Shown here: positions 1 to 7,200 of the stretch, piece by piece
Numbering within the stretch: the stretch's first letter is position 1
Layout: every line of letters starts with the position of its first letter
Assembly: GCA_046160345.1 (NCBI GenBank)
Contig: JBJXGO010000180.1
Coordinates: forward strand, 1 to 30,516
Length of the DNA stretch: 30,516 bases
Direction of reading: 5' to 3'
Source of the DNA: M3007 sp046160345
GTDB taxonomy: Bacteria > Bacteroidota > Bacteroidia > Chitinophagales > Saprospiraceae
Position numbers and translations under genes: made by a program
The notes under the pieces: model-generated
What the model was told of the DNA's origin: nothing
Databases searched by the model: none
Seen by the model: only the letters and a program-made list of their open reading frames with translations

Positions 1-264
1 AAGTTGTTGCAAATTCGTCAAATCGGCAATGGGGCTCAGGTCGCTGACCTGCGTGTCGGAGCAGTCAAGTATTTGCAAATTCGTCAAATCGGCAATGGGG
101 CTCAGGTCGCTAATCTTGGGTGAGGAGCAGTAAAGTAGTTGTAAATTCGTCAAATCGGCAATGGGGCTCAGGTCGCTGATCTGCGTTTCGGAGCAGTAAA
201 GTTGTTGCAAATTCGTCAAACTGGCAATGGGGCTCAGGTCGCTGACTTTGGAATTGTCAAAAAT
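1..264 (-). repeat. Four tandem 66-bp LRR-coding repeats
   Basis: Units begin at about 1, 67, 133 and 199 and each encodes a 22-residue LRR. Units differ at only a few bases, mainly in the codons of the variable YCSxT/DCSDT segment. The near identity at DNA level points to recent expansion by slippage or recombination. The array probably continues beyond the left edge. Confidence 0.85.
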
Positions 265-531
265 TAATAGCTTCAGCAGGACCAAAAAGGGGAGGGTGGG
301 CGGGAGATTTTTGATTTCGTTGGCATAGCCCGTATTTTGGCTGGATTTATGATGCCATTGTTTTTTTTCAAAATGGTATTCACTCCATTTATCACTCAAA
401 ATCAACTCCTCCAGCCACACCAGCTCGCCAATCGCTTCAGGCACATCAGTCATGCCGCAGCGGCCAAGGTCGAGGCGTGGGGATTTGGTCTTTTTGTTTT
501 CGGCTATGAGTTGCAGGGCGAGTTCGGACAT
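1..531 (-). CDS. Leucine-rich-repeat protein, N-terminal part (runs off the left edge)
   Basis: The minus-strand frame is open from an ATG at 531 to base 1, giving 177 codons with no stop. The N-terminus starts MSELALQLIAENKKTK and continues with a DLGRCGMTDVPEAIGELVWLEEL stretch that looks like a capping LRR. A spacer rich in Trp, His and Lys follows, then at least four near-identical 22-residue repeats with the core SDLSPIADLTNLQ and a variable YCSET segment, at a nucleotide period of 66 bp. This is the internalin-like LRR length. In Saprospiraceae this kind of N-terminus is often followed by a Roc/COR GTPase region, but that part lies outside the window, so a Roco-type call is only inference. 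There is no signal peptide, so it is probably cytoplasmic. The start is chosen because the upstream 97 bp are shared with another gene and end at the same ATG context. Confidence 0.85.
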   Translation of the reverse strand, partial: MSELALQLIAENKKTKSPRLDLGRCGMTDVPEAIGELVWLEELILSDKWSEYHFEKKQWHHKSSQNTGYANEIKNLPPTLPFLVLLKLLIFDNSKVSDLSPIASLTNLQQLYCSETQISDLSPIADLTNLQLLYCSSPKISDLSPIADLTNLQILDCSDTQVSDLSPIADLTNLQQL

Positions 532-625
532 GGGTGGAAGCAGGAATTACATGATTTATAAAGGATAATAAGGATTGATTTTGGGGATTGATAGGATTGG
601 GCTCAAAAATCCTTCAAATCTTTTA
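529..625. repeat. 97-bp leader repeat, copy A
   Basis: This segment is nearly identical to 1035-1131 (about three mismatches over 97 positions). Read on the minus strand it ends in ctgcttccacccATG, the ATG being the start of the LRR gene. Inside it AAGGATT and AATCCTT form an inverted pair, so the leader could fold. It may carry the promoter and 5' UTR, but no clear TAnnTTTG box is visible. Confidence 0.8.
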
Positions 626-684
626 ATAATCAGGCAAATCCTAGTTCTTACTTTCTCGGGCGAGTAAAGCATTGACAGCCTGCA

Positions 685-840
685 TCAAAAATGCATAGGC
701 CGCACCCTAAGTTTAAGCGGCTCTAATACCGAAAACTTTTTCCAAAGGCGTTCAAAATCAATTTGGATAATTTCCAGCACTAATGCTGCTTTAACCTCGC
801 TCTCTGCCTGTGATAGGCGGACGAGCAAAATTCCGTTTAG
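685..840 (-). pseudogene. C-terminal fragment of a DUF5615 PIN-like toxin
   Basis: Minus-strand codons from about 840 to the TGA at 687-685 read NGILLVRLSQAESEVKAALV, then a helix and a strand ending KLRVRPMHF. This matches the C-terminal third of DUF5615 proteins, which have a G-I-(I/L)-x-V-R-L strand and end in a basic I/L-R-V-R-P strand. The N-terminal half with the acidic PIN-like residues is absent. The frame runs into stops just upstream, and the DUF433 remnant joins directly with no room for the missing part. An internal deletion spanning the end of DUF433 and the start of DUF5615 explains this. The fragment should be inactive. Confidence 0.6.
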
Positions 841-1037
841 GTTTTATCCGCTGCAAAAGCAAGGCAAGCAATAATTTGGGCCTCATTCAAGTAGGAGTAC
901 GCCTTGAGCAATTTTTCGATGGTCTGTCCGACGGCCAATTTTTCAAGGATCAAATCCACGCCAATGCGGGTGCCGCGGATGGCGGGCTTGCCATAAAGAA
1001 TGGCAGGATCGGAAGAGATGTAGGTTTCCTAGTTCAT
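837..1037 (-). pseudogene. DUF433 antitoxin-like gene with an amber stop at codon 3
   Basis: Translation from the ATG at 1037 gives M-N-stop, then E-T-YISSDPAILYGKPAIRGTR and IGVDLILEKLAVGQTIEKLL, ending AFAADKT at a TAA (839-837). This is a clear DUF433 domain (VapB45-like HTH antitoxin). Family members commonly start MNWxxYI, so codon 3 has probably gone from TGG to TAG. The C-terminus is about ten residues shorter than usual and runs into the DUF5615 remnant. DUF433 and DUF5615 normally form an adjacent antitoxin-toxin pair, so this is a decayed module. No good alternative start follows the stop. Confidence 0.7.
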
Positions 1038-1131
1038 GGGTGGAAGCAGGATTTACATGATTTATAAAGGATAATAAGGATTGATTTTTGGGATTGATTG
1101 GATTGGGCTCAAAAATCCTTCAAATCTTTTA
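1035..1131. repeat. 97-bp leader repeat, copy B
   Basis: Second copy of the segment at 529-625, ending on the minus strand at the ATG of the DUF433 remnant. The two genes behind these leaders are unrelated, so the leader itself has been duplicated or moved. Similarity stops abruptly after the shared caaatctttta. Confidence 0.8.
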
Positions 1132-1163
1132 GAAATTTGGCAAATTCCGTAGAATTAAGTGCA

Positions 1164-1184
1164 GCGGTAACTCCAAGTCACCGC
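1164..1184. repeat. Short palindrome GCGGTnACT...AGTnACCGC
   Basis: GCGGTAACT and AGTCACCGC form 9-nt arms with one mismatch around a CCA centre. It lies in non-coding sequence together with two copies of another palindrome (1215-1232, 1269-1291). It is probably a REP-like intergenic element. Confidence 0.45.
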
Positions 1185-1214
1185 CTCACTTGAGCATTGC
1201 GAACCTGCCCGCCG

Positions 1215-1232
1215 CCCGGAACGCTGTTCCGG
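1215..1232. repeat. GGAAC-GTTCC palindrome, copy 1
   Basis: CCCGGAACGCTGTTCCGG is an inverted repeat (CCGGAAC/GTTCCGG) with a 3-nt centre. It belongs to the same family as copies at 1269, 14323, 14359 and 14388. Confidence 0.6.
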
Positions 1233-1268
1233 CACTAGGTTTCGGAAAACTATTTTGGGTCAATATTC

Positions 1269-1291
1269 ACCGGAACGGAGTTCCGGGGTAC
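1269..1291. repeat. GGAAC-GTTCC palindrome, copy 2, at a duplication boundary
   Basis: The core CCGGAACGGAGTTCCGG is followed by GGTAC and ends exactly where the duplicated gene fragment (from 1292) begins. On the minus strand the fragment's frame reads into the palindrome and stops there. Confidence 0.6.
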
Positions 1292-1575
1292 CCCAACATC
1301 TCCAAAAACCACTCCTTTTCCGTCAAAATATTCTCTCCTTCGATCTTCTCCCGCAATGCCGCTACCGCCTTCGAATTGTTGAAATGAAGTCCCATCAATT
1401 GCTCGGTGTAATGCAGGATCCGGGTATAGTTGTTGCGGTGGTACCCGATGGCGGTGTGGCGGCGGACGTAGTTTTTCAGACTGGCGAGGTGGCTGTTGAG
1501 CAGGTCGAATTCGTCGGTTTCGTAGTAGATATTCAGCTGGTATATTTTGGCCACCATGTTGTTGACAGTGTCTTT
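1292..1575 (-). pseudogene. Duplicated 3' end of the helical-repeat gene at 2634-4010
   Basis: These 284 bp align without gaps to 2638-2921, with nine substitutions by eye (about 97% identity). The translation differs at only two residues from the last 95 residues of the neighbour: K to N in IYQLNIYY and D to N in GLHFNN. Similarity starts at a palindrome on one side and ends at gtgtcttt on the other, where the reading frame is lost. It lacks the N-terminal 80% of the gene and a start of its own, so it is a truncated copy. Most changes are synonymous, suggesting a recent origin or gene conversion. Confidence 0.8.
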
Positions 1576-1727
1576 TTGCTGCTCTTGGGCAAATAATTAG
1601 GGGCAAAGATCACAAAATGATCGCCCGAACCGTGTTCGCTGAACAAGGCTATGTTGAAATATCTTGCATCCTGCGAACTTTTGCGAGAGCGTGGAGGGGT
1701 ACCAACAACGGCAATCAAAATTCTGCG
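1576..1727. other. Unassigned stretch between truncated duplicate and cassette promoter
   Basis: Read on the minus strand, part of it gives a protein-like string (ARYFNIALFSEHGSGDHF) that joins out of frame to the truncated duplicate. I do not recognise it. It may be another gene remnant or chance. Confidence 0.3.
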
Positions 1728-1735
1728 TATCTTTG
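1728..1735 (+). promoter_or_regulatory. Putative Bacteroidota -7 element (TATCTTTG)
   Basis: Exact match to TAnnTTTG, about 73 nt before the ATG at 1809. No convincing -33 TTG is seen at the usual spacing. It would drive the small-protein/HNH cassette. Confidence 0.45.
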
Positions 1736-1808
1736 TCTGAAATTGACGGGTGGCTGAGAGCGTCAACTATCAGCCAATTTCTTTTTTAGCATCAAAATTC
1801 TATGCATC

Positions 1809-2213
1809 ATGAATGTAGCCGAAATTAAATCCAGCCCGCTTAACGAAACCATTCGGCGTGTAGAAAAGTGGGAAACCTCGGATGTGGAGCAACTGCTCAA
1901 GGAAGTTTCAGGGGTTTTGGTTCGCCGGAAAATGCGTACGCTACCCACCCGCGAAAGTGATCTGCTCCTGCAAATCAACCAATCTGCTTTTTCGCCGGAA
2001 TCGGCAAATCTTTACAAAACGCTCCGTAATAAATTGCAATCGGAAACCATCACTAAAGATGAGCATTCCAATTTGCTTGTGTTGTCGCAAACTCAGGAGC
2101 AGCACAATATAGAACGCCTTCGATGCCTCATCGAACTCGCTCAAATCCGCAATATATCGCTCGATGATTTGATGCGGCAGTTGGGTGTCACAACGGTTGC
2201 GTCCTATGCCTGA
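1809..2213 (+). CDS. Small hypothetical protein paired with the HNH nuclease
   Basis: A 134-aa soluble, charged, largely helical protein starting MNVAEIKSSPLNETIRRVEK. There is no signal peptide or membrane segment. It contains a PTRESDLLLQIN segment and a C-terminal helix pair around NISLDDLMRQLGV. Similar small proteins occur beside HNH nucleases in Bacteroidota, but I know of no established function. Its stop codon overlaps the start of the HNH gene (ATG at 2206, TGA at 2211-2213), which implies translational coupling. A plausible -7 element precedes it. It could regulate, inhibit or assist the nuclease; the sequence does not decide between these. Confidence 0.75.
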   Translation: MNVAEIKSSPLNETIRRVEKWETSDVEQLLKEVSGVLVRRKMRTLPTRESDLLLQINQSAFSPESANLYKTLRNKLQSETITKDEHSNLLVLSQTQEQHNIERLRCLIELAQIRNISLDDLMRQLGVTTVASYA

Positions 2214-2628
2214 GCGGATTTCAAAGAAAATTAAGAACTTCGTTGTGCGCCGAGCCTCCTTTCTTTGTGAATACTGTAAAGCCTCTAAGAACTACTCGCC
2301 CTCCCCGTTCGATATAGAACATATCCTGCCAACAAGTTTGGGCGGGAATTCAGATTTGGACAACCTTGCGTATGCTTGTAATGGCTGCAATTGTTTGAAA
2401 TCCAACAAAATTGTAGCAATTGACCCACTGATTGATAAGGATGTGCCGCTTTTCCATCCACGTCAACATGAATGGCCTCTTCATTTCGCTTGGGATACCT
2501 CCGGTTTGCTTATCATCGGAACTACGCCAACAGGGCGTGCTACCGTCATTTTTTTAAAACTCAACCGTTTAGAATTGGTGAATCTCCGCAGCCTGCTGGC
2601 GACGGTAGGGAAGCACCCACCTGAGTGA
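2206..2628 (+). CDS. HNH endonuclease
   Basis: 140 aa from the ATG that overlaps the previous gene by 8 nt; an ATG seven codons upstream is possible but would lengthen the overlap. Two CxxC pairs (C21/C24 in CEYC and C58/C61 in CNGC) form the zinc site. The catalytic histidine lies in DIEHILP (H39) and the Asn in LDNLAYAC (N53). This is the standard HNH (PF01844-like) arrangement. The C-terminal 70 residues hold a domain with HPRQHEWPLHFAWD, usual for this short Bacteroidota subfamily. It is expected to cut or nick DNA. The context (a two-gene unit between duplicated ends of a neighbouring gene) suggests a mobile or defence-type cassette, but no methylase or integrase is nearby. Confidence 0.85.
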   Translation: MPERISKKIKNFVVRRASFLCEYCKASKNYSPSPFDIEHILPTSLGGNSDLDNLAYACNGCNCLKSNKIVAIDPLIDKDVPLFHPRQHEWPLHFAWDTSGLLIIGTTPTGRATVIFLKLNRLELVNLRSLLATVGKHPPE

Positions 2629-2633
2629 TTTCC

Positions 2634-4010
2634 TCAGCCCAACATCTCCAAAAACCACTCCTTTTCCGTCAAAATATTCTCTCCTTCGATCTTCTCCCGC
2701 AATGCCGCTACCGCCTTTGAATCGTTGAAATGAAGTCCCATCAATTGCTCGGTGTAATGCAGGATCCGGGTATAGTTGTTGCGGTGGTACCCGATGGCGG
2801 TGTGGCGGCGCACATAGTTTTTGAGACTGGCGAGGTGGCTGTTGAGCAGGTCGAATTCGTCGGTTTCGTAGTAGATCTTCAGCTGGTAGATCTTGGCCAC
2901 CATGTTGTTGATAGTGTCTTTGTAATCAGAACGTTGCAGGTGAAGCAAGGCGCTTGGATAGTCCTTGCGCGCATAAGCAACGCGGGCGAGGTTGAGACTG
3001 GCCGTCACGTCGCGCCAGCTGCGTTCGAGGCTAGGGCGGTATTCGAGGATAAACTTTTCGGCCCAATCCGCTTCTCCGGCCCGCACGGCGCTGGCCACGA
3101 TGTTGGTGAAGGCAAAACGCGAGATCTGCCCGTTTTCCAGGAGCAAGTCCAGCTCCAGGGCTGCTTTGTACAGATCCAGGGTGGTTTGGAGCCAGCCTGC
3201 GCGGGATTCATTGATTTTTTTGATGCCGAAATTGATGGCCAACAGATAAAGTGTTCGTAATTCTTCCTTTGGGAAAGTGTCGGCGCAGCTGGAAAGCATT
3301 TCGCGAAAGTGGCTGAAATGTCCCTCGCCCTGGTCAAGCGGATCGGTAAGGAAGTGATAACAGTGAAAATAAAGCCCGACCGCCGGAATATTGGCTATGC
3401 GCCCGGATTCTTTCAGTACGGCATCAAGCAGTCCAATACGGTATTCGGTTTTATAAACGGCCTGGTGCGAAACGGCCAGGCAGGCCAGACGCAGTTTTCG
3501 GGCCACAAATGCGGTGTCCATCAGGTCGGAAGTGGCCTGGATATTGAGCGAATCCGTGCGTTTTTGAGCCGTATCGAATTGATACTGTTCCCATTCGATG
3601 AGATTGAGGTCGTGGTAATAATCGGCATGCCGCCAGGGTTGGCGTTCCCGGCTTTGACGGGCTTCGCGCAGCGTAATTTGGAAATGTCGGTTTAGGCTGC
3701 GCTTGCGGTAAACTGCTGCGAGGCGTATCTTGCCACGAGGTTCGTCGCTGAATTTTTCCTTGTAAACGAGGTATTTTTCCAGTAGTCCCAAAAGTTGTGA
3801 GTTCGCCAGGCGTATCTCAAGTCCTTTTTCCAGCTTGCCCTGAGGCGGCTGGGATATGTTTTCTTGCGCCAGGCATTCGGAAAGGTGATCGAACCATTGC
3901 ACCAGGGCAGGCCGGGTGTTGAAGAACGGGGAGCGGACAAATTTTCCAAATTCGCGTACTTCGGTGGCGGATAAAGCGGAGAAGGCCTCCCAAAGGAGTG
4001 TTTTTTCCAT
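2634..4010 (-). CDS. Hypothetical alpha-helical repeat protein (TPR-like)
   Basis: 458 aa from the ATG at 4010 (MEKTLLWEAFSALSATEVRE). An upstream in-frame start twelve codons earlier exists, but the N-terminus beginning at MEKT looks natural. The protein is rich in helices with Leu, Ala, Tyr and Arg, as in TPR/SEL1-type solenoids, for example RVAYARKDYPSALLHLQ followed by KIYQLKIYYETDEFD. No signal peptide or catalytic motif is visible. I do not know a function; such proteins are common in Saprospiraceae. The 3' end is duplicated at 1292-1575. It converges with the HNH gene, whose stop lies 5 bp away, leaving almost no intergenic space. Confidence 0.8.
   Translation of the reverse strand: MEKTLLWEAFSALSATEVREFGKFVRSPFFNTRPALVQWFDHLSECLAQENISQPPQGKLEKGLEIRLANSQLLGLLEKYLVYKEKFSDEPRGKIRLAAVYRKRSLNRHFQITLREARQSRERQPWRHADYYHDLNLIEWEQYQFDTAQKRTDSLNIQATSDLMDTAFVARKLRLACLAVSHQAVYKTEYRIGLLDAVLKESGRIANIPAVGLYFHCYHFLTDPLDQGEGHFSHFREMLSSCADTFPKEELRTLYLLAINFGIKKINESRAGWLQTTLDLYKAALELDLLLENGQISRFAFTNIVASAVRAGEADWAEKFILEYRPSLERSWRDVTASLNLARVAYARKDYPSALLHLQRSDYKDTINNMVAKIYQLKIYYETDEFDLLNSHLASLKNYVRRHTAIGYHRNNYTRILHYTEQLMGLHFNDSKAVAALREKIEGENILTEKEWFLEMLG
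2638..2921. repeat. 284-bp direct repeat, intact copy
   Basis: Partner of 1292-1575 in the same orientation. The two copies enclose 1576-2637, which contains the small-protein/HNH cassette and its promoter. Confidence 0.8.
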
Positions 4011-4046
4011 GAGGAGCGGTTGAATTTTTATTTTGAGAAAAAACAA

Positions 4047-4262
4047 GTCTATTTGGTGGCAAATTTCAGAAAAAATTCAAACTTTTATTGTTTTAAAATA
4101 TTGATAATGAATTGATTTAGAAATTATATTCTATTATATTGATTACAATCTTAAAAAAATGTCTTTGTGTAGCCAGCCAGCAACCCGAACATTTGCAGTA
4201 TCAAAGTCTGTAAGGCAGACCCCCGCCTCTGACAGAATCATGCAAAAAGACAAATCTCGCTT
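4047..4262. other. AT-rich divergent intergenic region
   Basis: Lies between the divergent genes starting at 4010 and 4263. The part 4060-4160 is very AT-rich. No perfect TAnnTTTG box was found; TGTCTTTG near 4160 on the plus strand differs by one base. Confidence 0.4.
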
Positions 4263-7200
4263 ATGAACATCATCCGAATTTATCCCATGCTTGTGCTGCT
4301 GTGCCTGTTTATCTCGGCACAAAACACTCATGCACAATGTAACCTTATACTTTCTGCGGACGTGACCCATATCAATTGTTTTGGCGATCAGGGCACCATT
4401 GACCTGACGGTTGGTAATGGCGTTTTACCTTATACCTATATCTGGTCGAATGGCGAAACAACGGAAGACCTAAACGGTCTCCCCTTAGGTTTGTATATAG
4501 TTACAGTGGTTGATGCACTGGGCTGCAACGCGAATTTGGCCAGAAGTATAGATGGCCCATCAGAACCATTGAACCTCGTAATCAATACTAGCGGAGTCAT
4601 AAGTTGTCTGGACCCATACGTTGAGGTCACTTCTGATGTCAGTGGAGGAACTCCGCCCTATGATTTAATTTGGTCTAACGGGCAAACAGATAATTATGTA
4701 GGAGATTTTGATGGAGCCACTTATTCTTTAACAATAACTGACGCACATGGCTGCACCATCTCTGCTTCTAAAACGGTCGGTACAAGCCCTACTTACCCGA
4801 TTGCAGATGGGGGACCTTTAAATGTCTTTGTTTCTTGTGCAACCGCCCCCAATATGCTTGGTGGGCCAGGAACCTCCATGGGTGCCAATTTTTTGTATGA
4901 ATGGACTACATTTAATGGCGTAATTGATCCGGGCGTGGATATTCATCAACCCTTTATTGAAGTGACCGAGTTTGGCACCTATTTTTTAACTGTGACGAGT
5001 ATCGCTGAAGGATGTACGCGCGAGGACTTGGTAATCGTCAGTGGAGCAGTGGGCTTCCCAAATGTTAACATTCAAGTGCCCCCCAGTTTGGATTGTCAGA
5101 CAACCCAAGTCACTTTAAATGCTACAGGGAGTTCTACAGGACCTCAATATTCCTATTTGTGGACAACCGACAACGGTCACATTGTTTCAGGGGCAAGCAC
5201 CCTGACTCCGGTTGTAGATGCTGCAGGTAGTTATATTCTGGCCATTACCAACACCCAAGAGGGTTGTACCAAAAAGCGACAGGTTAATGTATTAGGTGAC
5301 CAAAGCACGCCTATTGCTAACGCGGGGCCAGATACAGGCATTCCCTGTGGCGGCAATCCAGTGACGCTGGATGGCACAAATTCTTCAATCGGACCGCAAT
5401 ACACCCATCTTTGGACAACGGCAGATGGGAATATTTTGGCCGGTGCAAATACCATGAACCCTATTGTAAATTTGCCCGGAACATACACGCTTTTGGTAAC
5501 GAACACCCAAACAGGCTGCACCCAAACCGATAACGTAAAGGTGTTCCCCGGCCCGGTCATCCCTTTAGCCGATTTCTCCTTGCTGGATGTTTCCTGTACT
5601 GGACAACTTGGCATTGCAGGTGTAAACATGACGCAAGGTTCCGGCCCTTATACTTATCTATGGTCGAATGGCTCAACTGAGGCAACCATTGTCAATATTT
5701 TTCAAGGCACTTATTCGGTCGTGGTCACGGATGCAACCGGCTGCGATTATTACGGGGAAGTAGAAATAAAAGACACTTCGACCCTGACGTTGAGCGCGCA
5801 AACAACCGCGCCCAGCTGCATTCCAGGCAACGATGGTGCGATAGATTTGACTGCAACGAGCGCGTTTGGCCCGTTTGAGTACGCCTGGGCCAGTGGTGAA
5901 ACGACTCAGGATCTGAGCAATTTACCTGCGGGAACATACACGGTGACAGTCACTTATGCAGGGGCGACCTGTACTCAAACACTGAGTGTTGCACTGGTTA
6001 ATTCTTTTGGTATGACACTCAGCACGATAGTCACCAATGCTGCGTGCAATGGCGGCTGTACGGGTTTGATCGACCTGACCGTAACAGGAGGTGCTACACC
6101 TTATGTGTATATCTGGAACATGGGCAACACGACGCAAGATGTACAAAACTTGTGCGCAAACACTTATACTGTCACGGTCACAGATTCAAATAATTGCACT
6201 GAAACCACTAATGCAACGGTTGGCCTGGCCATTGAATTGAACCTTAGTGCAGTGGTTACATCATCGACATCCTGTAGTTTCCCCAATGGCTCAATTGACC
6301 TCAGCGTTACTCCATCTGGGAATTTTACCTACAATTGGTCGGATGGCACTACAAATGAAGACAAACCTAACCTTCAGGCGGGTACTTATTCCGTAACCGT
6401 AAGTGCCGGTGGCCTCTGTACTGCAGTTGAAACCTTTACGGTTCCATTTGTGCCAAACTTCCCAATACCAACTGCAATTCCGACTGCAACAACTTGTGAC
6501 TTTTCTAATGGAAGTATTGATGCAAGTGTGACGGGTGGTGTGGGCCCCTACAATTATCAATGGTCCAATGGGGTGGTTACTCAAGATCTTTCCAATATTG
6601 TATCGGGCCTGTATTGGCTCACGGTGACGGGCGCTAATGGTTGCACGAATACGATCAGTGTAAATTTGGGGAACAGTAACCCTTCCATTACTATCAATGG
6701 AATGGTTAGTCCTAATTCTGTGTGTATTGGCAACCCGAACGGAAGCATAGATGTAACTGTTTTACCCTCAGGGTCTTACTCTTATACATGGTCCAATGGT
6801 GCAACCACGGGGGACTTGAGCAGTCTTCTGCCGGCAACTTATACCATTACAGTTAGTGCGGGTGGGTCATGTACCAATACGGCAGGTTTTATCGTGCCTG
6901 ACAATTCAAATGCACCGCTCATTACATCCACCACCACTGACGCTTCTTGTAACGGGAGCGATGGCGCGATTGATTTGACAGTAATCGGAGGAACACCCAA
7001 CTACACCTACGAATGGAGCAATGGCAGCCTTACGGAAGATTTGGCCAGCATTCCTGCGGGCAATTATATGGTTACCGTGACAGATGCTGCGGGCTGCGCT
7101 AAACTGGCTACTATTGCGGTCGGCAACATCTCTGATCTCGCCATATTTTCAATGGTTACCAATGTTTTATGTTCTGGAGGCAGCGATGGCTCGGTTGACC

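Noticed and set aside
1..264. Regular 66-bp direct repeats resembling a CRISPR-like array
   Set aside because: The repeats are coding throughout: the minus-strand frame gives 22-residue LRRs with no unique spacers.
1255..1596. Plus-strand 113-aa frame across the duplicated fragment, and the similar 176-aa frame at 2730-3260
   Set aside because: Both are antisense shadows of the helical-repeat gene and its truncated copy. Their similarity to each other follows from the DNA duplication.
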